A stretch of 64,000 nucleotides of DNA. It comes from Lunularia cruciata. Taxonomy: Eukaryota; Streptophyta; Marchantiopsida; Lunulariales; Lunulariaceae. Of the stretch, positions 55,501 to 64,000 are shown piece by piece. Location of the stretch: the NCBI GenBank assembly GCA_948567375.1, contig OX419756.1:28684552-28748551 (forward strand). The letters are read 5' to 3'. Under the pieces are notes generated by a model. That model was not told the origin of the DNA and searched no databases. It saw only the letters and a program-made list of their open reading frames with translations. Made by a program: the position numbers and the translations under genes. Position 1 is the first letter of the stretch; each line of letters begins with the position of its first letter.

Positions 55501-56350
55501 AAGTATGGACACGAGCATGGAAGAGGAGATTTCCATGGAGGAGGATGAATCTTAATATGATTCAAATGTGTATCTCTTGTGTGCTATGGATTTTGCACCT
55601 AAGCCAGAGGTTTTGAAGGACCCAGATAAATCACCATTGACACTTGAGGAGATAGAGAGGAGGTTATCTACCTTCAAGTATGGCTCAAATGTTACCAAGG
55701 AGGAGAAGGTGAGATTTGAGGATATTTTCCACAAGTTCATCCATGTGTTTGCTTTTTGTTACAAAAATCTAAAGGAAGTCACCTTGGAGGAGCACAAGGT
55801 AGAGGTGGAGTCACATGCAAGACCAATCCGCCAAAAGCAACATTGCATTTCCCACTTTGGTTGTGAAGGAGGATATTGATAAGCTCAAGGAGGCTGGATT
55901 TATCTATGAGGTGGAGAATTCAGAATGGGTGTCTCCAATTATCATTGTGAAGAAAAATAATGGCAAGCTTTGAGTATTTGTGGATTACAAGAAGCTCAAC
56001 GTTGTTACCAAGAAGGACTACTACCCATTGCCAGTTATTGATGAGATCTTGGAGGAGATTGCAAGTCATGAGAGGTACAATTTTGGAGATGATTAAAGTG
56101 GATATAACCAAATTAAGATTACACCAGAGCATCAAAAACTCACCACATTTACCATACCTTGGGGAACTTACCATGCCTTCTCCAATGGTTCATGAACAAG
56201 GTAATTGAACCTTTCATTGGGAAATTTGTGAAAGATTTCATTGATGACTTTTATGTCCATGGGAGCAAGGAGGAACACTTTGAGCACCTAATCAAGGTCT
56301 TGCAATGCTTGGATGGGGCAAATGAATCACTCAACCCAGAGAAGTGAATT
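55501..56350 (+). pseudogene. Reverse transcriptase of full-length L element
   Basis: Readable blocks: KSPLTLEEIERRLSTFKY, EVENSEWVSPIIIVKK, FVDYKKLNVVTKKDYYPLP, and FIDDFYVHGSKEEHFEHL with both catalytic Asp of the YxDD box kept (F-I-D-D, near 56236-56250). Several frameshifts occur between 55870 and 56160, and sequence equivalent to TTPWGTYAF is compressed, so part of the palm is lost. Confidence 0.8.
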
Positions 56351-57193
56351 TTTGGATGTGAACAAGGTCTACTTTTAGGGCACATCATCTCCAAGTATGG
56401 AATAGCAGTTGATCTTGAGAAGGTGAAGAAAATCTCACACCTTCCATTCCCTTCAAGCTTGACAAAGTTATGCCAATTCTTGGGGATGGTTGGGTACTAT
56501 AGGAGGTTCATCTTCTCATTTTCCAACAAGGATTATGCACTGACTATCTATATGAAGAAGGGTGTAGACATGGTGAGTTTTGAGGACAAGGAGGCTCTCA
56601 AAGCTTTTGAGGAGCTCAAGAAATCCCGTGTTGTAGCTCCAATTCTTGCTAAACCTGATTGGAGTAAGCCTTTCATCCTTTGCATTGATGCTTCCAATGT
56701 TGCTATAGGATGCAGTCTTAGTCAATTAGACCAAGATGGGCATGATCATCCAATAACTTATGCTAGTAGGCAAATGGTTTCAGCAGAAAAGAACTACTCT
56801 ATCACGGAGAGAGAAGGGTTGGCAGTGATCTTTGGTCTCAAGAAGTTTAGACACTACTTGATTGGAGAGAAAGCCACCATTGTCATGGTTCACAAGGCCT
56901 TGAAGTACATCTGCAACAAGCCTTATGTTGAAGGGAGACTAGCAAGGTGGATGATGCTCTTGTCTGAGTATGACTACACCATTGAGGATAGGCCAGGAAA
57001 GAAACATGCAAATGCTAATTTGTTATCTAGGGCTTATGATCATGATGGAGATGAGCCATTGGATGATTCCTTCTCAGATGAGGAGCTCATGACAATCTCA
57101 GTCACTCAAGAGGTTCCAATGGAGTACAAGGAGATTGTGGATTTTATGACAAGAGGTAACTATCCAAAAGGGATGCATGCTAGGGAGAGGAAG
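56351..57193 (+). pseudogene. RNase H domain of full-length L element
   Basis: The longest clean frame of the element (56423-57193 before the M LTR). The RT connection GMVGYYRRFIFSFS is followed by the RNase H core: CIDASNVAIGCSLSQ (first catalytic Asp), ITYASRQMVSAEKNY, TEREGLAVIFGLKKFRHYL (catalytic Glu), and the RLARWMMLLSEYDYTIEDR tail with HANANLLSR (normally ADALSR). The frame is broken at 57194 by the M LTR; the last residues read from LTR sequence are not part of the protein. Confidence 0.85.
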
Positions 57194-57931
57194 TGTAATA
57201 TTCCAAAGACAAGAGAAGAGAGAAAACACAGATTTCACACTCAATCATCCGATGCCCCAAAGGAGCACCTTCTCTTTATTATATAGACAAAGAGGATCTC
57301 CTCCAAGGAAGCTCCACCATAGGATTAGACAAACAGATAGGTGGCATGTCAGCAAGCTACACCCTTGGATTACTTACTTGGATGGATGACATGTCGGTCC
57401 TAGTTCTATCTGGTTGGTTAAACAAGCTTTGACTAGAGGGAATCTTTTAGGGAATCTTCCTATAGGAATCTCAAAATCATGTGGGTGAGGTACCATTAGA
57501 AATCTCTCGACAAGACAAACTTGGGGGAGGGAAGGCCAGCCTTTCTTCCATTGGGGGGGGGGATGTGCACATTTTTGAGGCCTAATTCATCCATTTAGGC
57601 CTCCAAAATTGCCTTCAAAGATTTCATACATATTTCTATTCCTACTCTATTAGTAGAAGTCCCTTTTTGGTGATACCTCTTTCTGATCTTTTTAGTCCAT
57701 CATGTGTAACATCCTTCTAGATGTTACCAAACCAATTCTCACCTTTAAATCATATGTCTAGCTATTGGTTCTAAGGTTTTCAAGTCTATGTCGGTTTCTA
57801 CCTTATTAGTAGAAGTACTCTTTTGGTGATACTTCTATCTGATCTATTTTGACCATCATGTATAACATCATTCCAAATGTTACCAAGCCAAATTTCACAT
57901 CTAGATCATATGGCTAGCTCTTGGTATTACA
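57194..57931 (-). mobile_element. M-family solo LTR with internal duplication
   Basis: On the minus strand it begins TGTAATACCAAGAGCTAGCC at 57931 and ends GAATATTACA at 57194. It measures 738 bp against about 593 for the other M LTRs because a segment of about 145 bp (57635-57780 and 57781-57925) is duplicated; ACTCTATTAGTAGAAGT / ACCTTATTAGTAGAAGT mark the two units. L coding sequence continues on both sides, so it is solo. Flanks GGAAG and GAAAT are at best a decayed target duplication. Confidence 0.8.
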
Positions 57932-59118
57932 GAAATGGCCTTGTAGCAAGATCTAGACCTTACACAATGGTGGAGGATATTCTTTTTCACCAAAGAGCAG
58001 CTGGTCTACTTCTAAGAGCAACGGGTAAGAAAGAGTCTATCTTACTCATAAAGGAGTTTCATGAAGGTTTAGTGTGTGGAGGACACTTTGTAGGAAAGGT
58101 GATTGCTTTCAAGATTCTAGATGTAGGTTACTATTGGAGAGTGAGTTTCAAGGATTGTATTGATTATTGTAAAACTTGTCATGTTTGTCAAGTTTTGGCT
58201 AGAATGTCTATTTCCACTCCACCACTTAGATCAATTCCATTGTAAGGACCTTTTGAGAAGCATGGAATTGATTTTGTAGGTCTTCTCAATAGAACCCCAA
58301 GGAATAATTGGTACATTGTGGTAGCTATTCATTACCTTACCAAGTGGGTTGAGGCTAGACCATTGAGGGACAAGAATGAAGATGAATTTGGTAGATTTTC
58401 TTATGAATGCATTATCACTAGGTTTGGATGCCCTTTGGAGTTGGTTTCTGATAGAGGAAGAGAGTTTATAGGAAGCATCACTACAGCCATGCTATAACAT
58501 TTCTCTATCACACAGAGTAACTAAAACCTATAAGCCAAATTCCAATGGCTTGGCAAAGAGAACCAATCAGACCTTGTGCATGATGTTGGCCAAAGATGCA
58601 GAAATAGAGGGAGCTAAACATCATTGAGGCAAGAGGATTCATACAATTTTGGGGGAGTATAGGACAACCATGAAGACTTCCATCAGATATTCTCCATTTC
58701 AATTGGTATATGGTATTCAGTCTACCTTACACATTCACTTTGATCTTCTTACCTTCCAAATCATTCATAGGAGATTGAAGAAAGCACAAGGAAGCCAAGG
58801 AAGGATCAACTCATGGAATTGGAAGAGGCAAGAGCAATTGCTATTGTTTGAGTAGAGCAAGCCTAAAGGAAACAAAAGGAGAGCTATGACAAGAGGCAAG
58901 GCAAGAAGGAGGTGGAGCCTTTCAAAGAAGGTGATTGGGTAATTTTGTTTGATTCCATTCAATTCAAGAGAGTGCAAAAGAAGTTTTTGCCTAAGTACTT
59001 TGGACCTTTCATAATGGAGAAGGTGTGGACCAATTATACCTATGACCTCAAGGAGTTGGGAGGAAGACACTTTGATGAGATTTACCATGATAAGTTGAAG
59101 ATGTATCATAGAAGGTAG
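57932..59118 (+). pseudogene. Integrase of full-length L element
   Basis: Zinc-binding part: HEGLVCGGHF with CKTCHVCQ near 58170-58195 (H-H-C-C). Core: GPFEKHGIDFVGLLN, a frame with YLTKWVEARPL, and ELVSDRGREFIG near 58440-58470 (second catalytic Asp). The third acidic region near 58540 is decayed. C-terminus 58912-59118: EGDWVILFDSIQF, KYFGPFIMEKVW (GPF/Y module), and HDKLKMYHRR with a stop. No chromodomain follows. Confidence 0.8.
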
Positions 59119-59152
59119 AGAGATCTTCACTTTGAGGACAAAGTGAAAACTT

Positions 59153-59166
59153 AGTCTGGAGGTAAA
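59153..59166 (+). other. Polypurine tract of full-length L element
   Basis: GTCTGGAGGTAAA lies directly before the 3' LTR start TGTAAC. It is weakly purine-rich, so decay or an atypical tract is possible; position is the main support. Confidence 0.45.
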
Positions 59167-59847
59167 TGTAACACTCATTTGTGCATGTATGTAGTATTGT
59201 GATATTTAGTTTGGTATTACAGTACTTGAGAGATATTATTTATATAAGGATGGTTCTACATTAGTCATGATTAGCTAAAGTTAGTTATAGCTAAGATAAA
59301 GTGGACCTTACTTTAGAGGAAGTGGAAAAAATGAGCACCACTATTTTGGATTCTAGTGTGTTGACTTGGTATTATTCTTATGTGTTTGGCTTTGAGGAAA
59401 GAGTTGAGAACTCTTGGGCCCGTAACCCTTTTTGTTTTGGATTCTTCTAAAGTTCAAGGATAACCCATGTGAAGGAATCCTTGACTTAGTGGTTGGGTCA
59501 AGATAAGATCACATGCTTAGTGGAATATGCCCATTTGGATAGATATTCCTTTATACTTTTTGACTTTACTTGACTTTTAGCCTAGTAACTTGAGTACTCC
59601 AGTAATTAGTAACTTTAGTGCATAACTATTTCACAAGTATATAAAATAGGGGTGAGGAGGTACTCATCATCCTTTCATTTGCAACTATCTTTCTTATTGA
59701 GTTCTCTAGTTAGCAATGTCTTGAGTCTTGGAGTGTTAGCCTTGGAGGAGTATGATGGAGTTGTGGTTCTTTTCCTTCTTAGTCCATGGTGTGCTACCAT
59801 AATAGCCATTTGAGGTTCATCTTGAGTGAGAGACAGGCCGGCTCATA
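59167..59847 (+). mobile_element. 3' LTR of full-length L element
   Basis: Starts TGTAACACTCATTTGTGCAT, ends ...GCCGGCTCATA, 681 bp, followed by GGTCG, which overlaps the AGGTC target duplication. Confidence 0.85.
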
Positions 59848-60211
59848 GGTCGAGAAGAGAGGTATACCTTCAAAGTGTGGCTCTAAAAAGCTTATTTCTT
59901 TGATGTTGAGCCTTTGAATTCTTGGCTATGGTGGATAGAGGCTGGCAAGCATCACCCAAACTCTCTTAACTAGAGAGGGTGTGGCTTGACTATAATCAAT
60001 CCCAACTATTGGCAGACCGTTGAGTAAAGGATAGAGTGCATGCTTTATTTGAGTGTGATTCAAGTGGAAGAAAGAACTAATAATTTCAAAGAAGTGAGAG
60101 TCAAGGTGAAATCAAGTGCAAGAATTGAGGATGTTGGTCATACCTCCAAGTCTAGCTGATCATTGGTACTTTGAGTGTGGTTTCAATTTCCTTGAGAGTG
60201 ATTTTGTGCAA
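59848..60211. other. Unassigned flank
   Basis: About 360 bp with no open frame of note and no repeat shared with the rest of the window. It is the sequence the L element was inserted beside. Confidence 0.4.
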
Positions 60212-60457
60212 AAACTCTTTCCTCAAAGCCAAACACCTAGGAATAATACCATGTCAATATATTACAATCAAAAATAGTGGTGCTCATCTTTTCTACTTCC
60301 TCTAAAGTAAGATTTCCTCTATCTTAGCTATGACTAACGTTAGCTAATTATGACTAAGGTAGAACCATCCTTTATCTTTATATAAATAATATCTCTCAAG
60401 TACTTATAAGACCAAACTAAATATCACAATACCACACACGTGCACAAATGGGTGCTA
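60212..60457 (-). mobile_element. L-family LTR fragment
   Basis: The first 246 bp of an L LTR on the minus strand (start TATAGCACCCATTTGTGCAC at 60457); it breaks off at 60212. TTATATAAATAATATCTCTC and CCTAGGAATAATACCA-type segments match other copies. Confidence 0.75.
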
Positions 60458-61195
60458 TAGTCCACCCTTCTAGATTGTGCACAATAAGGTTTGGACCATA
60501 GATCTTTGGTTCCTAGAAAGGTGCCCTAGCCAACTTGTCCACCTTCATTTGTTGTCCTAGTGATTATTCCACTAATATCTATTCACATGTAGCTTTGGCT
60601 AGGAAAGGTAGTTTGATCTCATTCTTAATGATCTTGGTAGTTTAAGAAGTAGCTAGACACTCCTATTATATCAAATGCTAAATGGTGGCAGAGTCAATCT
60701 AGTGTTGGTTTATAAGATGGAGTGTTGTTTTTAGACTTTTGGTGATTGGAGCCCCCTTTATGCTCTACTTTTTGTTTATGCATAATATTTGTATGAAATG
60801 CATTGACTTTAGAGCGTTGGTGTTCTTGTGTGCTCTTGGTAGTGAGGCTGAAGATCACCAATAAGACTACCTATTTCTCTCTTTGGTGAGACAAGAAATG
60901 ATGACCTACAAATCATGAGAGTGTGTGTTATGACAACAGGTTACAGGTTGCTCTTCTCCCTAGTGTAGTTGTTATAGTTAGAATTACATTAGTGGGTAGT
61001 GTTCAGTTGGTGTTGGCACTTGGTGGGGGCTCTTGGTGTTGGTATTTGGTGGTGATCCTTGGTAAGGTACTTGTGGTGGTTATAGTTGTTGTTTGAGTTA
61101 CATTGTCTCAATAGAGTTCTTTGGAGATTCTAGAAGAGATAGCAATATAGTACACAATGGGTTTACTTAGAGCGACACTCAATATCCACCTATAG
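60458..61195. other. Unassigned stretch between two LTR fragments
   Basis: No coding motif is seen. 61000-61095 is rich in GGTGTTGGCACTTGGTGG / GGTGTTGGTATTTGGTGG near-repeats. Confidence 0.4.
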
Positions 61196-61460
61196 TTTTT
61201 GACTTTACTTGAATTTTAGTCTAGTAACTAGTAACTTTGGTGCGTAACTATTCACAAGTATATAAACTAGGGGTGAGGAGGTACTCATCATCCTTTCATT
61301 TGCAACTATCATTGAGATCTCTAGTGAGCAATTTCTTGAGTCATGGAGTGTTAGCCTTAGAGGAATATGATAGAGTTGGAGTTCCTTGCCTTCTTAGCCC
61401 ATAGTGCGCTACCATAATAGCCATCAGAGGTTCATCCTAAGTGAGAGACATGCCGGCTCA
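61196..61460 (+). mobile_element. L-family LTR fragment (3' part)
   Basis: The last 265 bp of an L LTR, from TTTTTGACTTTACTTGAATT to ...CCGGCTCA, with TATATAAAC near 61259-61267. The first part is missing. Unlike a 5' LTR it is not followed by a PBS. Confidence 0.75.
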
Positions 61461-62468
61461 TAGCCCATACCATTGTTGTGGGACACAGACAAGATGTATA
61501 GGGCATCCAAAGGCCCCAAGCGTTACTCTGGTATAGTGAGTACCATTGAGTTGGATGATTTCATCCATGAGTTTGATATTTGGTGTGATCTACAATAGAT
61601 GTGGAACACAACTTTCATCACACTCTTCATTGCATGGAAGGGGTTTTTTAGCACATCTAAGTGCTAAAACATTGATAGATGAATCTCATGTTTTTAGGAG
61701 AACTCACTTGGAAGAGATTGAGCTATGGAGACAATATTGGTCTTCAAACTACATCTCCATCATTTCAAGCTTGGTTCTTAAGGGTAGATAGATAGTACCC
61801 ACAAGTTCTAGCTCTAGTAGAATTGATGGATCTAGTAGAGGTGCACTAGTTGGAGATGGGGCTATTATGAGTGGGAGTATCACTACAAGAGGTGGTGCAA
61901 TATTGAGGTTTAACCCCATGGTGGAGTTCTTCTAGTGCTTGAGGCAGAATTACCAAGGAGTACAGATTGACAAGTTGAGGAGCTTGCAAGAGTTCCAATG
62001 GAAGGCTAGAGAGAGCCTATGCAAGGCATACAATTGCATGAGATGGCTGATTAATTTCACTCAAGGAGTTATTGAGGCCCAAGTAGTCTAGTTTTGGTAT
62101 GGGATCCTGGACAAGGAGTTGTGACATAGAGTATGTAATGCTACATTGTTATAGGCTACTTCACCTACTTTGGTAGTGGTCTTTAGTTTAGTTGGGTGCA
62201 TTGAGCTCAGCATGGTAGAGGAGAGAGGTGATATCTAGATTTGGTAGGGAGACCTCATCTGTAGTTATTACTTCTTCTAGAGTGCAATATCATGCACCAT
62301 ACCATGTTGGCTTTTGAGGACAAAGTGGGTAGCCTAGATCTTATGGAACGAGTGGAAGGCCTAGTGTAGCTAGACCCTTACCTTGATTTTCAAATCAATA
62401 GTAGCCAATGAATGGTGGTGTTGCTTGTTGGACTTGTGGTGGACCTCACCACAAGAAAAAGTGCGCTC
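61461..62468 (+). pseudogene. Gag pseudogene of another LTR retrotransposon
   Basis: Plus-strand remnants: GPKRYSG, then TIELDDFIHEFDIWC near 61540-61590; RSLQEFQWKARESL; and, just before the L LTR, CWTCGGPHHKKKC near 62425-62463, a CCHC-type zinc knuckle with slightly short spacing. Stops are frequent. It is cut right after the knuckle by the L element at 62469. Confidence 0.6.
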
Positions 62469-64000
62469 TGTAACACCCATTTGTGCATGTGTGTGGTATT
62501 GTGATATTTAGCTTGGTATTACAAGTACTTAAGAGATATTATTTATATAGAGATAAAGGATGGTTCTATATTAGTCATGGTTAGCTAAAGTTAGTCATAG
62601 CTAAGATAGATGGGACCTTACTTTAGAGGAAGTAGAAAAGATGAGCACCACTATTTTGGATTTTAGTGTGTTGACTTGGTATTATTCCTAGGTGTTTGGC
62701 TTTGGGGAAAGAGTTGAGAACTCTTGGGCCCGCAAGCCTTTTTGTTTTGGATTCTTCTTTAGTCCAAGGATAGCCCATGTGAAGGAATCCTTGCTTTAGT
62801 GGTTGGGTCAAGATAAGGGGAATATGCCCATGTGAATGGATATTCCCTTCTACTTTTTGACTTTACTTGACTTTTAGTCTAGTAACTTGAGTTACTACGG
62901 TAATTAGTAACTTTGGTACATAACTATTTCACAAGTATATAAACAAGGGGTGAGGAGGTACTCATCATCCTTTCATTTGCAACTATCTCTCTCTCGTTGA
63001 GTTCTCTAGTGAGCAATGTCTTGAGTCTTGGAGTGTTAGCCTTGGAGGAGTATGATGGAGTTGGGGGTTCCTTGCTTTCTTAGTCCATGGTGCGCTACCA
63101 TAATAGCCATCAGAGGTTCATCCTGAGTGAGAGACAGGCCGGCTCACATTTTTGGTTCCGTTGCCGGGACCTCTCTAGAAGGCAAGATAATGTTCCGCGT
63201 CCAATTCTACATTAGGCAAAAGGAGGCTATGAGAGCTCACTTGGAGAGAACATTAGGAGAGGAGAGGGCTGAACTTATGTTAGAGAACCAAGATCCATTT
63301 GTATACCCTGTAGTTCATTATGATGTCTTTGAGGTGATTTTGTACATCTTGTACACATGAGAGGAATTGGAGAGATTGTGTGAGGTGGATTGCAGATTTT
63401 GGAGATTAAGGTGATTTTGGGCAAAATCTCAAGTTTGAGATCTGGACTTGAGATTTCTACACATGATAGCTTGGGTTATCTTTCAGTTAGCATACTTGAA
63501 ATTATTGAGAGAGCTTCTATGCGCACTGGGCTAGAAGTTTTGAAAGTTGATAGGGTAAAGTGCTCCCGCAATTGCATGCTCTCTGGAAAATTGTACAGAG
63601 TCTGCCATTTCTTCAATTTTCAGTGAATTGTCCTGAAAATTTCCAAGAAAATTCAGTGTACTGTATCCTACCTGCGGCCACAAAAATTAGAGAGAGATCG
63701 GTCTTGCGCAGGGCGTTATGAGTTTTTGAAGTGAGGGGGTGGTTTTGAGACCAAATCTGAAATATGGGTGCTGAATAGAAAGGTGTCTAGGCCAAATGGC
63801 TCGATGAAAAGATCTGAAATTTTGCAGAGAGTGATGCCCTGGAGTTGTGATCAAGTGTGGAAAATTTCAGAGGACTGTGACATATTGGTTAAGAGATTAG
63901 AATGACATTGTGAGGAAGGGTCAATTCTGCAGAGTGGAGATCTCATGCATGAGAAGTTTGAGATCAACAAAAAGCATGTTTGAGTGTTTAGATTCATCTT
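62469..64000 (+). mobile_element. L element, 5' end (runs off the window)
   Basis: 5' LTR 62469-63148 (TGTAACACCC...GGCCGGCTCACA, TATATAAAC near 62937), PBS 63152-63171, then the leader to the window end. This is the least decayed L copy here: its PBS keeps TTGGTTCCGTTGCCGGGACC. The leader contains GAGAGAACATTAGGAGAGGAG and GAGATTGTGTGAGGTGGATTGC blocks shared with the other L copies. The left flank is CGCTC; the right flank lies beyond the window. Confidence 0.85.
63152..63171 (+). other. Primer-binding site of L element (best-preserved copy)
   Basis: TTGGTTCCGTTGCCGGGACC, three bases after the LTR end. CCGTTGCCGGG is shared with the tRNA-Asp-type PBS of Tat/Athila elements; GCGCC there is TTCC here, possibly through CpG decay or a different tRNA. 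Confidence 0.7.

Larger units (their letters stand above)
53115..59847 (+). mobile_element. Full-length L Ty3/gypsy retrotransposon (non-chromodomain)
   Basis: 6.7 kb from 5' LTR to 3' LTR. Order: LTR, PBS, gag, protease, RT, RNase H, integrase, PPT, LTR, which is the Ty3/gypsy order. It is flanked by AGGTC on the left (53110-53114) and AGGTC on the right (from 59847 or 59848, depending on where the LTR end is placed), a target-site duplication. The integrase is followed at once by PPT and LTR, with no chromodomain. With the tRNA-Asp-like PBS this suggests the Tat/Athila side of the family; that placement is inference. Every gene is broken, and an M solo LTR sits at 57194-57931. Confidence 0.85.

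Noticed and set aside
1-64000. CRISPR arrays, bacterial operons, insertion sequences, plasmid origins
   Set aside because: No regularly spaced repeats, no ribosome-binding-site-led gene clusters and no IS-type transposases; the content is plant nuclear DNA.

Overview
The window reads as nuclear DNA of a land plant with a large, slowly decaying, repeat-filled genome. It holds one intact protein gene, a nucleoredoxin with a plant-type C-terminal C1-like zinc domain. Almost everything else is old, stop-ridden retrotransposon sequence, nested several layers deep. Long-preserved decayed elements, about one gene per 64 kb, and a non-LTR reverse transcriptase of a kind I associate with mosses and gymnosperms make a gymnosperm, probably a conifer, the best guess. 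That is inference; no diagnostic marker is present.

Layout. 1-4.2 kb: the 3' part of a 'C' element (1-1167), a minus-strand gag/PBS/LTR fragment (K, 1.4-2.4 kb), then the 3' end of a chromodomain Ty3/gypsy element (M) with integrase, a duplicated chromodomain, PPT and 3' LTR (2375-4158). 4.2-9.1 kb: an unidentified repeat present twice in inverted orientation, around a non-LTR reverse transcriptase pseudogene. 9.3-20.5 kb: the least repetitive block. It carries the nucleoredoxin CDS (11403-13253), a hairpin MITE-like element, and a dispersed 90-170 bp repeat. 20.6-22.3 kb: 3' end of a minus-strand M element. 22.3-30.6 kb: two 'L' Ty3/gypsy 5' halves joined tail to tail. 30.6-36.9 kb: minus-strand chromovirus-like gag/PR/RT/RNase H, interrupted by a complete 3.8 kb C element (30861-34647). 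36.9-40 kb: mostly unassigned. 40-46.3 kb: two diverged relatives of the C coding region facing each other, hit by solo LTRs of L and M. 46.9-50.7 kb: a second full C element. 51-52.9 kb: a minus-strand Ty1/copia 5' end. 53.1-59.8 kb: a full-length L element with both LTRs and a target-site duplication, carrying an M solo LTR. 59.8-64 kb: LTR fragments, a gag pseudogene, and the 5' end of another L element running off the window.

The most interesting object is the C element. Three copies share the same ends; two are complete at about 3.8 kb. One sits in an RNase H coding motif with a clean 5 bp target duplication, begins TG and ends CA, has no terminal repeats of its own, and encodes a decayed protein of roughly 870 residues (a conserved 'PINW' domain, an acidic linker and a long coiled coil) upstream of a TATA box. 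The simplest reading is a giant LTR that carries a protein gene in its U3, found here as solo LTRs; a new kind of short retroelement is the alternative.

Functionally only the nucleoredoxin is likely to be expressed as a protein. The retroelements form a stratified record: L inserted into M and M into L, C into M, and K into M, so several families were active over overlapping periods.
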